A stretch of 64,000 bases of DNA from Pythium myriotylum (taxonomy: Eukaryota > Oomycota > Peronosporomycetes > Pythiales > Pythiaceae), in the NCBI GenBank assembly GCA_023091665.1, contig JALJCQ010000030.1:2978501-3042500 (forward strand), written 5' to 3'. The notes under the pieces are model-generated. The model searched no databases and was not told the origin of the DNA. It worked only from the letters and a program-made list of their open reading frames with translations. The translations under genes were made by a program, and so were the position numbers. Every line of letters starts with the position of its first letter. Position 1 is the first letter of the stretch. Below, piece after piece: positions 31,094 to 41,000 of this stretch.

Positions 31094-33160
31094 ATGCGAG
31101 CGCTGACCGAGTTCCTGCTGCGCGAGGCGCTGGCGCAGCTGCTGGACGACCCGACGCCGCGCAACGTGGCGCAGGCCATGGGCGGCGTCCACGCGCAGGA
31201 GGCCGCGCTGCTCGCGGAGAGCCAGACCGAAGAGGCGACCGAGGAGAGCGAGTCGCAGACGCCGTTCGTGAGCAGCACGACCCACCGCGTGATGATGGTG
31301 CGCGCGACCAACTCCAAGCAGCAGCTCCTCACGCTCGTGGACCGCGGCTTCTCGGTGGACGCCTTCGTGCCGCAGGCGCTCGTGGACGAACTGCGCGCCA
31401 CCAAGCGCTACAAGTCGATCTCGCGCTTGCGTGGTAGCGTTGTGCGCGTCGAGAAATACCACTTTGCCACGCCGGCGCAGTGCCTCGCGACCCAACAGGA
31501 GCGCAGGAACACAACAAGCGTGTCGACTCGGCTGGCAAACAGTCGACAGAGCAAGCTGTGGCTCTTCGTGGAGTCGCTCGCGGTTATTGACGACAGCGAG
31601 CTGGCGGTGAACCCGACGCCTTTCCTGGAAGAGCACGAAGGAATCGCGAAACAGTTGAACGCGATGTCCTCCTCCGCCTTGGAGAACCGCTTGGCGCGTC
31701 GACAAGGATTGGCGACTGAATCGATCGTTGCCGCACCGTCTCCAGCGAAGCGCTTCGGCAATAACAGCCCTCTTATTGATGAAGAGGTTAACATTCCTGA
31801 GGACCAAGAACGTGAGATAGACACAGACGGATGGAACTTCGAAGGTGAGCAAGCTGGGCCAACAGACTCGCAGCTAATCGCTGAGAACGGGCCTGTGTCG
31901 GGAACGGATTCGCAGCCTACGAGTAGTGGCATCACAATCGTCTCGAGTAGCGGCAACACTGTAGTGTCCAGCAGCGACACGACGCCACCTGCGCAGGGTC
32001 CACGGATCGTTGTACTGGAGTCTGAACCGCAAGTCTCGTCACAGTCCCAAGTAGAAGTTGACGCATCTGTTCCTGACAGTCAGGTTGTTCACTTCCAAGC
32101 GGAGAATCTTCAGAAAGCCTTCATCGAATGCAGTGACACCGACAGTGAAGAAGGAGCAGACGAAGACGATGAGCAATCAGCAGCGGCTCAAACCAGCCAG
32201 GACCAGCCAATGCCACCGAGCAGTACCGGAAAAAGTAGCGAGAACCTACCGGAACGTACCAGTTTGTCTGCAACTGACTCGGAGTCAACTCAAACGGTTG
32301 GTGAGCTGTCGCAGCAACTGCTTACCCAGGCGCAGTCTTTGAGTGCTAGTTTGCCGCTTGGTGAGGCCACCCAGGCTTCCGAAACCTCAGAGGCCCATGG
32401 AGAGTTCGTCGGCGTTGTCCAGGCTGACCATGATGAGCCGATCACCCAAGCTGGTGATGGAAGCCAAGGCGCCGACGTCCAAGTGGATACCGATTCTGCC
32501 CAGAATATTGAGTGGAACACGCAGGCTCAGGACCTAAGCCAGCAATCCGAAGAGCCATCTGATACGGAAACACTGGAGGTGGAATATGATGTAGACGGAG
32601 AACCAGGTGCGGATGGCACCAGTGCTGACGAAGGTCGGGAACGTGTCACAATGAGTCAGCAAGACGGCCAGCCCGACCACTGGATGGATACGCAGCCAAG
32701 AGACTCGACTCCAACAAAACGCCCGACTCCAAGTAAGCGCCCTCGGTCGCCCGCTGAGTCGTCACCGCTCTCTGAAGGAGGGCACGTCACTCAGCGCAGG
32801 AAGCGATGGCGATCCACGGCCGCCTCAGTTGAATCTCAGCATTTATCCCCTCAACCTCAGGAGTCAAGCACCAGTGCTGCTCCCGTACAGCCACTGCCCC
32901 AGGCTAAAAGATCGAACTCGTCGCTTGCCCGAGCCGCCGCCCCGGATCCTGCTGTGTTTGCGTCGTTCCTCGCGTCCAGTGACTCCAGGGCCTCTACTTC
33001 GATGTCGGCAGCTGCACGATCGTTGGGAATATCGTCGTTCAACAAACGAGCGACCGACCCGCAACTACAGAAGCTGCGGCCGTCCAAGCGATATGAGCAC
33101 TTGTTACCGCCGTTCGACCTGAACTCCATTTCGGACCTTATCGCGAACAAGAAGAATTAA
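31094..33160 (+). CDS. Candidate shelterin TPP1/ACD-like OB-fold protein with SQ/TQ-rich tail
   Basis: Single exon, 688 aa. An N-terminal helix (1-40) is followed by a block at about 64-168 whose strand pattern and landmarks resemble the telomeric OB-fold of TPP1/ACD: RVMMVRAT, then LLTLVDRGFSVDAFVPQAL (nucleic-acid-binding-type strand pair and helix), SRLRGSVVRVEKYHF and KLWLFVESLAVI. The remaining 500 residues are disordered, acidic and carry about 20 SQ/TQ dipeptides (for example SSQSQVE, STQTVGELSQQ, NTQAQDLSQQ), the cluster type phosphorylated by ATM/ATR kinases. A basic patch (KRPTPSKRPRSP) fits nuclear import. The C-terminus ends in an ordered-looking KRYEHLLPPFDLNSI motif that could be a docking peptide. 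The TPP1 assignment is an inference from pattern only. It converges with the membrane protein gene, 77 bp apart. Confidence 0.55.
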   Translation: MRALTEFLLREALAQLLDDPTPRNVAQAMGGVHAQEAALLAESQTEEATEESESQTPFVSSTTHRVMMVRATNSKQQLLTLVDRGFSVDAFVPQALVDELRATKRYKSISRLRGSVVRVEKYHFATPAQCLATQQERRNTTSVSTRLANSRQSKLWLFVESLAVIDDSELAVNPTPFLEEHEGIAKQLNAMSSSALENRLARRQGLATESIVAAPSPAKRFGNNSPLIDEEVNIPEDQEREIDTDGWNFEGEQAGPTDSQLIAENGPVSGTDSQPTSSGITIVSSSGNTVVSSSDTTPPAQGPRIVVLESEPQVSSQSQVEVDASVPDSQVVHFQAENLQKAFIECSDTDSEEGADEDDEQSAAAQTSQDQPMPPSSTGKSSENLPERTSLSATDSESTQTVGELSQQLLTQAQSLSASLPLGEATQASETSEAHGEFVGVVQADHDEPITQAGDGSQGADVQVDTDSAQNIEWNTQAQDLSQQSEEPSDTETLEVEYDVDGEPGADGTSADEGRERVTMSQQDGQPDHWMDTQPRDSTPTKRPTPSKRPRSPAESSPLSEGGHVTQRRKRWRSTAASVESQHLSPQPQESSTSAAPVQPLPQAKRSNSSLARAAAPDPAVFASFLASSDSRASTSMSAAARSLGISSFNKRATDPQLQKLRPSKRYEHLLPPFDLNSISDLIANKKN

Positions 33161-33237
33161 TTAGTTTGGACGAGTCAATGCAGTGCATTATTGTTGAGTT
33201 GTTCGTTATCCTCATAAATACCGGTACTGTGGTTGAG

Positions 33238-34080
33238 TCAGGCAGGGGATGTCTCTGTGTAGTCGTTTGGATTGTGGCGAAGGTCGTAGGCTTGGTGGTG
33301 GACGGCCATTTCGACAACTTCAACATCGCTGCCAGTGCGATACAGGAAGCTTCTTCGTCGGCCTGACGACGGCTTCTTCTTGCGTACCATCGCGACCAGC
33401 CCGCGCCAGCGCTGTCGGACGACACTGGCCACGGCAGTCCAGTCGACGAAACTGGCGGTTATCTGGATGCTTAGCACTACCAGTGCAGCTGAAGCTGGTC
33501 GGCACCACGTGCGGATCCATGCGACGACCGGGGAAAGCGCCCGCGAGTGGAAGAGCTCGCCGAGCAGTCCGAAACAGATCCAGAGCGGTGCTCGCTCGCG
33601 CCACCGGTAGGCGATCGGTGTAGTCGAGTAATAGAGCAGCAGCAGCACCTCTGCGCACTCGCGGTAGATCGCAAAGTACAGCGTCGTGCCGGTGGCTGCA
33701 GCTACGGGATGCCAATTGACGAGGTGACGAGAAGTCGAGTGAGCGAGGCCGTCGGCGCACACAAACGTTGCAGCCCACGCGAAGACGTGGATCCAGTAGC
33801 GCCACTGCGACGAGAGGCTGCTCGAGGGCCGATTCACGCTTGATCCGCTGCAGTTTAACCGCACGAGAGCGGCTTGAACGCATTGGCAGAGAGCTGCGAG
33901 CAGCAGCGAGCCGAGCTGGAGGTCGACGTCGAGAAGCGAGACCCAGAGGAAGACGAGCACGCCGACCGCGAGCGGCCGCGAGAGGCGCGGCTGGTCCAGG
34001 ATCTCGAGCGAGAGCACGAGCGTCGACGCGACGATCAGCGTCGGGAGAGCGAGCGTCGCGGCCGACGAGATCTCGTCCAT
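33238..34080 (-). CDS. Polytopic membrane protein of unknown function (280 aa)
   Basis: Not recognised. About six hydrophobic segments are visible, for example ALPTLIVASTLVLSLEIL, LAVGVLVFLWVSLL, VFAWAATFVCADGLAH and LYFAIYRECAEVLLLLYY. A cytosolic-type basic stretch (VRKKKPSSGRRRSF) and a hydrophilic C-terminal tail (about the last 50 residues) follow. There is no cleaved signal peptide. The start is the first ATG. It shares an upstream region with the PDZ scaffold gene and overlaps 3' flanks with the TPP1-like gene. Confidence 0.7.
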   Translation of the reverse strand: MDEISSAATLALPTLIVASTLVLSLEILDQPRLSRPLAVGVLVFLWVSLLDVDLQLGSLLLAALCQCVQAALVRLNCSGSSVNRPSSSLSSQWRYWIHVFAWAATFVCADGLAHSTSRHLVNWHPVAAATGTTLYFAIYRECAEVLLLLYYSTTPIAYRWRERAPLWICFGLLGELFHSRALSPVVAWIRTWCRPASAALVVLSIQITASFVDWTAVASVVRQRWRGLVAMVRKKKPSSGRRRSFLYRTGSDVEVVEMAVHHQAYDLRHNPNDYTETSPA

Positions 34081-34810
34081 TTTGAATTGGGTTTTGTTGG
34101 CGCCACCACGAGAGTGACGGGTACACGCGAGGGGGGGTACGTTACGTTGGACGGTTACGTTCGGTGTCGCTTGAGTGACGTGCTTTACGGTACGGTAAAG
34201 TACGGGACGATGCGATTACGTGGGGGAGACGGGTAATCGCCGCCGGCGTAACCACGGCCGGGGATAGCTTATCTCCGTACCTGGGTTCGCTCGGAGCGAA
34301 TCGTTTGACACGCGTGCGAGCGATCGCATGGTCTCGCTCGACACAGCTGACTCAGTCGCCAATGAGCTGCTCGGGGGGTCTCGCTGGATGACGACAAGAG
34401 GTCCCTCGGGAACGAGCCGGGCGCAAAAGGGAAGTTGGCGTGGTCCAACAGAGTAACCTCGTAACCCGAGTGCTTCAGTTGTTGGACCCGCCTCGGGGCG
34501 GATCGTCGAGTCCCCATCCCACAACGTCCAGACAACGAGCTATCCAGATGGGATTTCCCAGAAAAATCATTTCTCACAGGTCTCCCCTGCTCTGGCTACA
34601 CAGCGAATCGGTCGGGAGGTTCTCGAACTGGCGCACGGAAGGAGCCGGGAGATTTCTAAGTATTCGTTCTGACAGGTCTCGCCCTCTTCGTTGGGCAGCA
34701 ACTCCAGCAGAAAGCTTCCCGTGCTTCCGCCACGCCAGCTTGTCGGGAGAGATCGCGCGCCTCCGTGACAGCGTCGCCAACCGATCCGACGCCACATTCC
34801 GATCTCCGCC
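34081..34810. promoter_or_regulatory. Divergent promoter region
   Basis: A 730-bp spacer between the starts of the membrane protein (minus) and the PDZ scaffold (plus). The left part has several TTACG/GTACG words (TTACGTTGGACGGTTACG, about 34142-34160). No coding exon is supported. Confidence 0.4.
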
Positions 34811-37800
34811 ATGAGCGCGCCCACGCCGCACTACCTCGACCGCGGCGAGCGCAGCCACTCGCGGCTCAGCTCCGTGGCCGTCGAGACCGCCGACATCCAG
34901 CTCGACGAGCGCAAGATGTACGCCGTCGAGTGGTGCGACGGCGGCTTCGGCTTCACGCTCACGCCCGTCAACTCGGACCGCGGCACCGTCATGCTGCTCG
35001 CGAGACGCACGGCGCGCCGCGAGCAGCTCGAGGCCTCGGGGCTCCACGAGGTCGTGCCCGGCGACCTGCTCGTGGCTATTGGCGAGGAAAAAGTCTACCA
35101 CCTCGGCGCCGAGCACGCCGCGACGTTCCTGCGCTCCGTGCAGAAGCCCGTGCGCCTCACGCTCCAGTTGTCGCCGTACGGCAACCAGGCCAAGCAGCTC
35201 CCCGACCTCGCACCCAACGAGTACCACTACCTCTGGGAGGACGGTCCGCTCGGCATCGTGCTCACGATGGACCCGAAGAGCAAGCTGCCGATGGTCAAGC
35301 GCCTCTCGGACAAGGCCAACGAGATTGTGCGCCGCGAAGTCCAAATCAGTGACCAGCTCATGTACGCCAACGACGTTCCTACCAGCGAGTACTCGATGGA
35401 CGAGGTCATGTCCATCCTGCGCGAGATGCCCAAGCCCGTGCTTCTGCGCTTCCGTAAGCAACTTCAGGATGACCACCTTGTTGAGCTTCCTGAGCTCGCC
35501 GAAAACGAGTACGAGTTCCTGTGGGACTACGGACCGTTGGGGCTTGTCATTGGCATGTCACGCAGCGGTCTGCCATTTGTGCGATCGTTCACGGGGCTTG
35601 GCACCTCGCGGCAGCTGAACCTTGTCCAGGAAGACGACGAGATCGTCATGGTCAACGACAAGTCAGCGATTGAGGTCGGCTTCCGCGAGACAATGCAGTA
35701 CCTCATGAATGTGCCCAAGCCCGCAGTGCTGCGATTCCGCCGGAAGATGCGGAACGTGGACGAGCGCCTCAGCATGAGAGTCACGACCTCAGCGCGGCCA
35801 TCCACGCCAGGCTACCTGAAGCCTGGAGTCCCAGAATGCGAAGCCCCACTATCCCCAGTTCCGCCTCTCGGCGCTTCAACCCACAACTTTAGCGTGGGCG
35901 AGCCGCCACTAAGCCCCCAAGTTCGAGTGTCGCTTGATCGATCTCGCTTCCGGAGCGTCAGCAGTGCCAAAAGCAGCAGCACCGACGACCGAAGCAGCCA
36001 GAGCTCGCTTCCACAGGACCGTCGATCTGGTGCGACGGCTGTTGCTGCTCGACAGACCATTCCAAAAGGCGAGCGAATCAGCGAAAATGACGACCTGGTC
36101 TTTGAGGACGCACGAAGCAGTGCCGGAGGCGAAGACCGTGAGACTGCGATCCTGCCGCCCGATCCAAGGACAAACAAAGCTAGTGATGCGAGTCGGAGCA
36201 GTATCTTCACATTCGCGTTCGACGAAGGACCACCGCCTGCCTCAGACCCTCCACGTCCCCGACGCATTTCGGCCAAGACTGGCTCGATGCCACCAGATCC
36301 GATGGCAGAGCCGCTGGTGCAGCATGAAGATCTCAGTCGTTCCCAGTCGTTCCACCCGAGTACAATGACACCAGAGGCTCCTGTCTTCGTTCCGTTGCCA
36401 GAGCCTGTGAAGGAACGCAACAGCACTCATGCAAAACCCGCTCCCGAGCCAACTGCTCACACAAGCAAGCCTGCCCTTGATACGGCAGAGTTGATCGCAC
36501 AGCCAGCTGCCGCCACAGCTCCAGAACCACCTGCACGCGTGAGCAAGCCAGGTATTGATACGGCCGAACTCGTCGCCGAACCCGTTCCCGTCGCTACAGT
36601 CTCAAGACCACCACCTGCTCGAAACAGCAAGCCGGCGGTCGATACTGCGGAGCTCGTTGCGGAATCTGCTCCAGTTGCGACAGTGTCAAGGTCACAACCG
36701 ACTCGAAACAGTAAGCCTGCGGTTGATACTGCTGAGCTTGTCGCTGAACCAGCTACTGTCGCAACAGTATCAAGACCCCAGCCTGTACGCAACAACAAGC
36801 CAGCTGTTGACATTGCCGAGCTTGTTGCTGAGCCTGCCGTGAAAGCTCCTCAGCGAAAGTACGTGGATACGGCCGAGTTGGTCGCAGATCCCTCACCGCC
36901 GAAGAGCCCCGTGGATAACCAACGCGAAGCTCCTTCGCCTGTTCCCAAGCCTGCCCAGCCGGCCAAGACTCGCCCTTCGCCCGCGGCCAACCAGTATGAA
37001 GACACTGCCGACCTTGTTGCTGATCCGGCACCAAAGCCTGCTAAGAAAGCCTATGTCGATACTGCCGAATTGGTGGCTGAGCCTGCGAAGGCGGACAAGA
37101 CCGTCGCAAAGAGTAAGCAGGCGTATGTTGACACGGCTGAACTCGTGGCTGAACCAGCTCCAGCCAAGAAGGCTGCCCCACCGAAGAAGCAGTACGTGGA
37201 TACAGCGGATCTTGTTGCCGAACCTGTTCGCGCACCACCGGCGAAGAGAGAGTTTGTCGATACGGCGGACCTTGTTGCTGTTCCTGCGGCTGCAGCTTCT
37301 GCACCAAAGCAGAAGCAACCGATCATTGATACGGCTGAGCTTTTCGCGGAGCCTCCGGCTCCAAAGCCTGCCCAGGTCGCCTCGACTCCAACCCCGCCTC
37401 CAGCTTCTGTTCCTGTTCCTGCTCCTGCTCCCGCCTCGACACCGACTCCTGCTACCCCAGTGGAGAAGAAACCGGTGCCAGCACCAGCACCAGCACCGGC
37501 TCCTGCGAAGTCGGTAGCTTCAGACGGTGGCGAGTTCTTTACCGTCGACCCTGCTGCGTTCTACACGGTGCAGTGGACCGAAGGTCCCTTCGGCTCCACC
37601 GTGCGTGAAGCCGAGTCGACTACAGGTCCGGTCATGCTGATCACGAAGCGAACAGGCAAGCAGACGTGTGCCGGCCTGCGCCGTATCGCTGTGGGAGACA
37701 TCCTCGTGCGCATCGGCGACAAGGACGTTTGGTCGATGGGTTTCGAGAAGGCGACGCGGTACCTGCGTAAAGTGCCCAAGCCCGTGCCGCTGACGTTCCA

Positions 37801-37813
37801 GGCCATCGACTAA
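34811..37813 (+). CDS. Multi-PDZ scaffold with twelve DTAELVAEP-type repeats (1000 aa)
   Basis: Single exon. Three PDZ-like domains stand in a row at about 38-120, 136-220 and 231-312, and a fourth closes the protein at 916-1000. Each shows a W-x-(D/E)-G-(P/G)-(L/F)-G carboxylate-loop equivalent (WCDGGFGFTL, WEDGPLGIVL, WDYGPLGLVI, WTEGPFGSTV), a GD or DE turn before the last strands, and a KPV-x-L-x-F/L end. The 320-900 linker is Ser/Pro-rich and disordered, and between about 556 and 845 carries twelve copies of a nine-residue unit (consensus VDTAELVAE plus Pro) separated by Pro/Ala/Lys spacers. No transmembrane segment or signal. A cytoplasmic scaffold is inferred. The repeats may be internal ligands or docking sites. 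The ATG is in good context (CTCCGCCATGA). Confidence 0.82.
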   Translation: MSAPTPHYLDRGERSHSRLSSVAVETADIQLDERKMYAVEWCDGGFGFTLTPVNSDRGTVMLLARRTARREQLEASGLHEVVPGDLLVAIGEEKVYHLGAEHAATFLRSVQKPVRLTLQLSPYGNQAKQLPDLAPNEYHYLWEDGPLGIVLTMDPKSKLPMVKRLSDKANEIVRREVQISDQLMYANDVPTSEYSMDEVMSILREMPKPVLLRFRKQLQDDHLVELPELAENEYEFLWDYGPLGLVIGMSRSGLPFVRSFTGLGTSRQLNLVQEDDEIVMVNDKSAIEVGFRETMQYLMNVPKPAVLRFRRKMRNVDERLSMRVTTSARPSTPGYLKPGVPECEAPLSPVPPLGASTHNFSVGEPPLSPQVRVSLDRSRFRSVSSAKSSSTDDRSSQSSLPQDRRSGATAVAARQTIPKGERISENDDLVFEDARSSAGGEDRETAILPPDPRTNKASDASRSSIFTFAFDEGPPPASDPPRPRRISAKTGSMPPDPMAEPLVQHEDLSRSQSFHPSTMTPEAPVFVPLPEPVKERNSTHAKPAPEPTAHTSKPALDTAELIAQPAAATAPEPPARVSKPGIDTAELVAEPVPVATVSRPPPARNSKPAVDTAELVAESAPVATVSRSQPTRNSKPAVDTAELVAEPATVATVSRPQPVRNNKPAVDIAELVAEPAVKAPQRKYVDTAELVADPSPPKSPVDNQREAPSPVPKPAQPAKTRPSPAANQYEDTADLVADPAPKPAKKAYVDTAELVAEPAKADKTVAKSKQAYVDTAELVAEPAPAKKAAPPKKQYVDTADLVAEPVRAPPAKREFVDTADLVAVPAAAASAPKQKQPIIDTAELFAEPPAPKPAQVASTPTPPPASVPVPAPAPASTPTPATPVEKKPVPAPAPAPAPAKSVASDGGEFFTVDPAAFYTVQWTEGPFGSTVREAESTTGPVMLITKRTGKQTCAGLRRIAVGDILVRIGDKDVWSMGFEKATRYLRKVPKPVPLTFQAID

Positions 37814-38101
37814 GCACCTACCTGGCCACGTACGATCGCTGCCTTCTCCCTTTCATTTATTGCGCAGCCCGAGAAGAGAAATGAATAGAGCACCCACAAC
37901 GACACATCATCCCCATGCACAGCACAACCCGGTTCAAGATCTTGGAGATGGATACAATTTAGAGCCTACTAATTGGACGAAATCGTTGCGGATTCCATCC
38001 AATCAAACACTACTCAATATTTTTAGCCAATCAGAGCGTTTTGTTGGCGTTTGTTGGTGCAGCCAGCCACACATCTCGCGTCAAGAAGTTGTCGGAGCAC
38101 G

Positions 38102-38487
38102 ATGGCGAAGGTGAGCGGGAGGCACGTTGGCGCGCGGCGCGGAGCGAGCGACTGACGCGTCGGCGGTTGGTGCCGATGGGCTGCAGGGAAAGGCGAAGAA
38201 CGTCGTCATCAAGATGCTGAGCACGGCCGCCACGGGGTGCGTGTGGAGCCCATGAGCAGCTACGGGATGATGGAGCTGACGGTTTGTCGCGTTCGCAGCT
38301 TCTTCTACACGACGACCAAGAACCCGCGCAACGTGCAGCGCAAGCTCACGCTCCGCAAGGTGAGAGGCTGTCGTTTGGGATTGTGGTGGGAAATAGAGTG
38401 ACCGAGGGCTTGTTGCGTATCGTGTAGTATGACCCGATCGTGCGACAGCACGTGATCTTCACGGAGACCAAGATCAAGAAGGGATAG
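38102..38487 (+). CDS. Mitochondrial ribosomal protein bL33m (four exons, 59 aa)
   Basis: Exons 38102-38110, 38187-38236, 38299-38359, 38428-38487, with introns of 76, 62 and 68 bp. The spliced protein begins MAKGKAKNVVIKML, then has STAATGFFYTTTKNPRN, RKLTLRKYDP and IVRQHVIFTETKIKKG, the complete bacterial-type L33 pattern at its normal length of 50-60 residues. The first exon codes just three amino acids. It works in the large subunit of an organellar ribosome; since oomycetes lack plastids, this is the mitochondrion. All borders are GT..AG, with phases 0, 2 and 0. The zinc-binding cysteines of some bacterial L33 proteins are absent. Confidence 0.93.
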
Positions 38488-39076
38488 ATGGATGGATTAC
38501 AATACAGAGTTTCTCTCTGCTGCACAATTCATTGGGGGAATGCGTGTACGTGTAGAAGAGGACGAGACGAGAAAGGGAAGGAATCATTTGTCTCTCGTCT
38601 CATGGGCGTTTGGACGAGCGAGAAGGAAGGAGCCGGGTGCGGCAACTTGATCCCTTGAGATAACCTTCCACGACAACAATTGGCAGCACGACAGTCGCGT
38701 GATACTGCGCCGCCTGCTCTGCTTCTAGCGTGCACGTGCTGATGATAAACCCACGTGTCCGCGATGTATAAGCCCAGTGAGTGAAAGCAGAAACGTCGAC
38801 GCACTGGCAAAATGAGTGGAGGGGATTTGCACAAACGACAGGTTTGAATCGGCGAATAGTCTCTACACGATCCAACCAGCGAGCTGTTTATCACTTTCCT
38901 GGCCTTGGCGCAGGCAAAAGTCCGTCCTGCCTCGGCTGCCGTTGGGAATTCGAGCATCCGGCATTGAGACCAACGTGTGAGCGACCACTCGCGGACCGAC
39001 GTCTCATGTTGTTCATGTCTACTTGGTATTTGACGTCAGCTCTCCTATTAGACTATTAATAGTTGCCTCACTTGCA
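38488..39076. other. Intergenic region between convergent genes
   Basis: 3' flanks of bL33m and the CDK7-like gene. One antisense frame (38529-38957) has no protein-like features. Nothing else was seen. Confidence 0.5.
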
Positions 39077-40198
39077 CTACAGAATGCGGCGGCCCTTGAT
39101 GGCGACGTGGCCGTCCTCCTGTCCTTCTCCTTCCTCCTCATCATTCACAGCGGCCAGCACCTCCGACAGCGGCCGTTTCTTCGTCGTATCCACGGGCAGC
39201 GCGACTGGGAGCTCGCTGCCACTCGCCGGAGCCGGATCCTCGCTGAAGAACGCGTGGTCGAGCGCGTCAGTCGCTGAAATGCGCTTCGCTGGATCCACAT
39301 GCAGGAGCTTGGATAGCAGGTCCACGCCCGCCTCCGAGAGCTGGGGGAACTGGTCTTTGAGGGGCTTGGGGTTCGTGTCCTTGAACTTCAAATGGAATGG
39401 CAGATTGGCAGCGGCATGCCAGCCGTTCTCGGTCGGCGAGCCAAGCGCGGCGAAGATCAAGCTGAGCTGATCGATATCCGACGATCCATCAAAGAACGGC
39501 TTCCGTAGAAGCAGCTCGGCGAAGATGCAGCCGACTGACCACATGTCCACCTCGGGTCCGTACTTGTCCTCGCCGAAGAAGAGCTCGGGCGCTCGATACG
39601 CCCGCGTGACGACCTGGATCGACTTGGCGCGCTCGCTGTCATGCTCTGCGAGCTGCGTGGCCATGCCAAAGTCGGTGATCTTGGCGACGCAGTCCTGCTG
39701 CCTGATGAGCAGGTTGTTGGGCTTGAGGTCGCGGTGGAGGATGCGGCGCTCGTGGAGCTCCTTCACGCCGAGCAGCAGCATGCGCAAGTACGCCTTGACG
39801 TGCGCGATCTCGAGCTGCGGGATCTCCTCCGTGGCCTTGATCACGGTCTCGAGGTCCGTCTCCATGAACTCGAGCACGAGGTAGACCTTGCCATGGCGGC
39901 GGACCACGTCGAGTAGCTACATCGCGCTGTGGTCAGTCGCTGATCGTGGCGCGCAGCTGCCAGCTCGCCCTCCGCGCACCTGAACGACGTGAGTGGCGTC
40001 TGCACAGGCCTCGAGCAGCGCGGCCTCGGCCTCTCCCGCGGCCGAGCGCCCGAGCACTTTCTTGATGGCGACGCGTCGCTGCGTCGCCTCGTGGAAGCCG
40101 TCGTACACGGTCCCGTACGTGCCGCGGCCGATCTCGCGCCGCTTCTCGTACCCGAGCCCGATCGGTTTGCGACGGTTCCCAGATGCACTGCCGCTCAT
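39077..40198 (-). CDS. CDK7-like cyclin-dependent kinase (CDK-activating/TFIIH type)
   Basis: Exons (minus strand) 40198-39980 and 39916-39077, with a 63-bp phase-0 intron, giving 352 aa. Kinase motifs: GRGTYGTVYDG, VAIKKV, EFMETDLETVIK (a CDK7 hallmark), HRDLKPNNLL, DFGMAT, and VVTRAYRAPELFFG with VDMWSVGCIFAELLLRKPFF. The C-terminal FSEDPAPASGSELP resembles the CDK7 tail. It would phosphorylate other CDKs and the RNA polymerase II tail together with cyclin H and MAT1. Two features are unusual: the cyclin-binding helix is Ala/Glu-rich (GEAEAALLEACADAT) instead of the NRTALREI type, and the T-loop position normally Thr170 appears as Ser (AKSIQVVTR). A Lys/Arg-rich end (KGRRIL) fits nuclear localisation. 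Confidence 0.88.
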
Positions 40199-41000
40199 CC
40201 TCGTAGTGACGTCGTCACGGGCCGCTGTCGCTTACATGCGCGACGGCCGGCTCTGCTGTCGCCATCATCATTCCGAGCGCTCGCTATTCGACGGAAGGGC
40301 AATTGCGGCCAGGTTCGCTGGATCTTCGTGCTGCACGTTTTTAGCGAATCGATGGACAAGTACATTTCTTTCGACCAATGGAAACGTGTCCGACCAGCAC
40401 GATGGGACGAGGAGCCAGCTGCCTCGCGTCCTTGATTGGTGGAAACTAGATGTACAACCCTACCCCGGAATCGGAAAATGTCGCCAAACCCCTTTTCCAC
40501 GATCAAAGAAGACCTGGCGCGTTCCTTGGTGGCCGGCCCCGCGCTTTTGCGGCGTTGGGTCGCGTCCCCATTTCCCTCTTGGCGCCGAGCGCCGTTGGCG
40601 TGCGGCCCATGGGTCGCGAAAGCACTTGCTCTTTGTATGCTGCTCGCGCCGACCCGTCTGGGCCGTTTGCGTGGGCATCCGTTCCGTCCAGAAAGCCCAG
40701 TGTGAGCGAGACTTCTGGACGGGTCCGGGACTGACGGTGGGTGACGGGAGGGAGAGTGACAGTGGCCCGCGTGTGTTTGTCGCGCGCGCGCGCGTGGGCG
40801 TTCCTCGGGATGAGGTGAACGCCCTTTGATTGTTGTTGGCGAGGCGCCTTTGCGTTGGCGCGCCAACAGCCGGTCCAGAAAAGGAAGCCGCCGCCAACAA
40901 CCACGCCACCCGTCGTCCCTCCACGCGCGACCAGGCACTCATCCGGCACTCGCCGATTTCCCTCTCCTCTCGTCCCCTCTCGCCCTCTCTCTCTCTCGCC
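40199..41000. promoter_or_regulatory. Divergent promoter region
   Basis: An 800-bp spacer between the CDK7-like gene (minus) and the first RWST-family gene (plus). It contains a CG-alternating stretch (GTCGCGCGCGCGCGTGGG near 40780) and a CT-rich stretch (CCCTCTCTCTCTCTCGCC) directly before the plus-strand start. Open frames here are chance products of the high GC content. Confidence 0.4.

Noticed and set aside
30634..31437. 267-codon plus-strand frame overlapping B' and the TPP1-like start
   Set aside because: Antisense of B' exon 1 continuing out of frame into the next gene; Arg/Ala-rich shadow.
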